From contig NZ_CP046640.1 in the NCBI RefSeq assembly GCF_017751145.1, positions 2,460,137-2,524,136 of the forward strand: DNA of 64,000 nucleotides. Direction: 5' to 3'. The first letter of the stretch is position 1, and every line of letters begins with the position of its first letter. A program made the position numbers and the translations under genes. This DNA is from Iocasia fonsfrigidae. Its GTDB lineage: Bacteria; Bacillota; Halanaerobiia; Halanaerobiales; DTU029. Below, one piece after another: positions 62,630 through 64,000 of the stretch. The notes beneath the pieces are model-generated. The model saw only the letters and a list, made by a program, of their open reading frames with translations. It was not told where the DNA came from and did not search any database.

Positions 62630-64000
62630 CTAAGAAATATTTATCTCCCCATCCTTAACCTTAATCCCATTACCTCCAAAACCAAACTGTAACACATCTT
62701 TATCAATCAACATAAAGGCCTTATCTGCCTTTAGCTTAATATTTTCTTTCATTTTTATGCTGCTGCCATTGCTCTCTAAGTTTATTTCCTTTTCTTTTAA
62801 CTCTACTTTGGAGCTCATCTTTGGGGCTGCAAATAGGACACTCTGGTTGTTTAGTCTGATTTGATAGTCCCCTGGTGTTTTGATCATCTTGTCTGCCGGA
62901 TCATGGTTTATCTCCCTTTTTTCAACCCTTGTAGTTTTGCCTACTGAGGCATATTTTTCATTGCGGGCCTTAAAGTAGATATCTACTATATCCCCTATTT
63001 CTGGAGCAATAAAGGCAGTGGTATATATCCGGTCTATGGGAAACCAGTGGGCCTTATCTTCTTGAAAGTCATCTGCCAGGTCAATAAATCTTACCTTAGC
63101 CTGGTACTTGTTATTGACTTTAACGACTTCTCCCCTGAAGCTCCGCCCTTCTATCCTTTTTTCCCTGATCTCTTTGACCAGTTTGATGTCTTCTTCTTTG
63201 ACCATGATTAGGTCTGAGCACAGGCGCTGGTTTTTGAGATAGATAACATTTTTAATGATGATTAGTTCCAGGGTTTCTTTGGTTTTGTTACTGATTCTAT
63301 AGTTTACTTTTTTACCGATTTGAAAGATATCGTCTGAACGGTAGTGTTCGTGTTCTTTTATTCTGTAATACTTATATTTGGTGTTTTTCCGCCCGGTTTT
63401 TCTTCCTTCTCCCCCTGCAATATTATTGAGTTCTTGGGCTACATTGTTATGAGGGCCGGCCTGGATATTTATTATTTCCTGATTGTCTTTGGTATCGTCT
63501 ACTATCAGTATCTGGTTTACATATGTGGCCAGTCTTTTGATAAAATCCCATTCACTTTCTTTATACTGGATGACTACCGGGTAGTCTTCATTGATTAGGG
63601 GTGTACTGGCAACTGAAGTGTCGGCAAAGTCGATATGAAATTCCAAGTTTTGACTCTTTATTTTGTCAAATACCCCCTGATAACTTGTCCCTATATTCTG
63701 AAAGACCCTGTTTCTCCTCCTCCTTGCTAAGAGTTTACTGTAGGAGAAGGCTTTGATCCTGAGATAATGGGTCTGGTTTTCTCTGGTACCTAGTCCAAAT
63801 TCTTCGATAATGCCTTTAAAGAGTATTTTCCGGTCATCATTGTCATAGGTGATTGTGATGGTGGGGTCTTCTTGTTCTCGCAGGTATTGATAGTACTTGT
63901 GTCTGTTTTCTTTTTTGATGACCCCCTGTACTTCCAGGACACTGTGCTGGTAAATCTCCCTACTGATTTTGAATTTGTTGAGGATGGCAAATTCAAAGGG
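62630..64000 (-). CDS. VgrG / phage gpD-like spike protein (copy 1), 5'-truncated by window edge
   Basis: The frame is open to the right edge: the reading continues upstream of the TTG at 63646 through SYQGVFDKIKSQNLEF, FSYSKLLARRRRNRVFQNIG and IILFKGIIEEFG-like sequence aligned with copy 2, so about 456 residues are visible and the first few are outside. Same architecture: gp27 hub with YPVVIQYKESEWDFIKRLAT, OB fold (FRGEVVKVNNKYQAKVRFID, HWFPIDRIYTTAFIAPEIGD), and a beta-helix with VELKEKEINLESNG and FGFGGNGIKVKDGEINIS. It is clearly more divergent from copy 2 in the C-terminal tip than in the hub. Confidence 0.88.
   Translation of the reverse strand, partial: PFEFAILNKFKISREIYQHSVLEVQGVIKKENRHKYYQYLREQEDPTITITYDNDDRKILFKGIIEEFGLGTRENQTHYLRIKAFSYSKLLARRRRNRVFQNIGTSYQGVFDKIKSQNLEFHIDFADTSVASTPLINEDYPVVIQYKESEWDFIKRLATYVNQILIVDDTKDNQEIINIQAGPHNNVAQELNNIAGGEGRKTGRKNTKYKYYRIKEHEHYRSDDIFQIGKKVNYRISNKTKETLELIIIKNVIYLKNQRLCSDLIMVKEEDIKLVKEIREKRIEGRSFRGEVVKVNNKYQAKVRFIDLADDFQEDKAHWFPIDRIYTTAFIAPEIGDIVDIYFKARNEKYASVGKTTRVEKREINHDPADKMIKTPGDYQIRLNNQSVLFAAPKMSSKVELKEKEINLESNGSSIKMKENIKLKADKAFMLIDKDVLQFGFGGNGIKVKDGEINIS

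Noticed and set aside
63790-63996. Minus-strand ORF of 68 residues at the right edge
   Set aside because: It is out of frame with the spike gene that is clearly open through this region and aligned with its paralogue.
1-64000. CRISPR arrays, tRNA/rRNA genes, insertion sequences
   Set aside because: No regular spacer-repeat arrays, no cloverleaf or rRNA motifs, and no transposase ORF seen.

Overview
The window is AT-rich bacterial chromosome with strong GGAGG-type ribosome binding sites, tightly packed operons and many TTG/GTG starts, which points to a Bacillota (Firmicutes)-type genome. Four ABC solute-binding proteins (1412-2203, 14988-16058, 19736-20977, 30940-31959) carry plain signal peptides with no lipobox cysteine. 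That is what one expects of a diderm Firmicute with a periplasm, such as Halanaerobiales, rather than a monoderm; the taxonomic placement is inference.

Layout. 1-8 kb: the 3' end of a thiamine-diphosphate enzyme; a metNIQ methionine importer under a SAM-I riboswitch; a GntR regulator with two half-size chromate transporters; a CatA-like acetyltransferase; a nitroreductase with an ArsR regulator. 8-17 kb: a seven-gene operon with a sugar-type ABC importer, mtnA, a class II aldolase, a leaderless solute-binding protein and mtnK, plus a DeoR regulator. It looks like uptake of 5-methylthioribose or 5-deoxyribose and its disposal to dihydroxyacetone phosphate. 17-24 kb: a LacI-controlled importer with a GH31 alpha-xylosidase-like enzyme. 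24-30.5 kb: carAB (carA with a non-AUG start) and small housekeeping genes. 30.9-34.8 kb: a three-gene Fe(III)-type importer. 34.8-42.7 kb: a macrodomain protein, a bleomycin-hydrolase peptidase, a LysE exporter, a sirtuin, a class V aminotransferase, a lipoyl-domain dihydrolipoamide dehydrogenase next to an AhpD-like protein, and hsp20.

42.8-64 kb is the remarkable part: about 21 kb on the minus strand, running off the right edge, with the look of one long operon. It encodes two tandem VgrG/gpD-like spike proteins plus a 50-residue spike-tip-like ORF, two unrecognised proteins, an Hsp70-like ATPase with an unusual N-terminus, an unrecognised 256-residue protein, a J-domain protein, two FHA proteins (one membrane-anchored), an active-looking membrane PP2C phosphatase, two lipoproteins, a LysM protein, a large protein with a repeated GDYG module, a PAAR-like (DUF4280-type) protein sharing that module, a membrane TPR protein whose PP2C domain has lost its catalytic aspartates, and a Ser/Thr kinase. 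I read it as the spike, cargo and control end of a contractile injection system governed by a kinase/phosphatase/FHA circuit, formally like the PpkA-PppA-Fha circuit of type VI secretion, and with its own Hsp70-J pair. No sheath, tube or AAA+ ATPase gene is inside the window. A decayed copy of part of the LysM gene and a large inverted repeat sit between the two lipoprotein genes, suggesting turnover of cargo/immunity cassettes.
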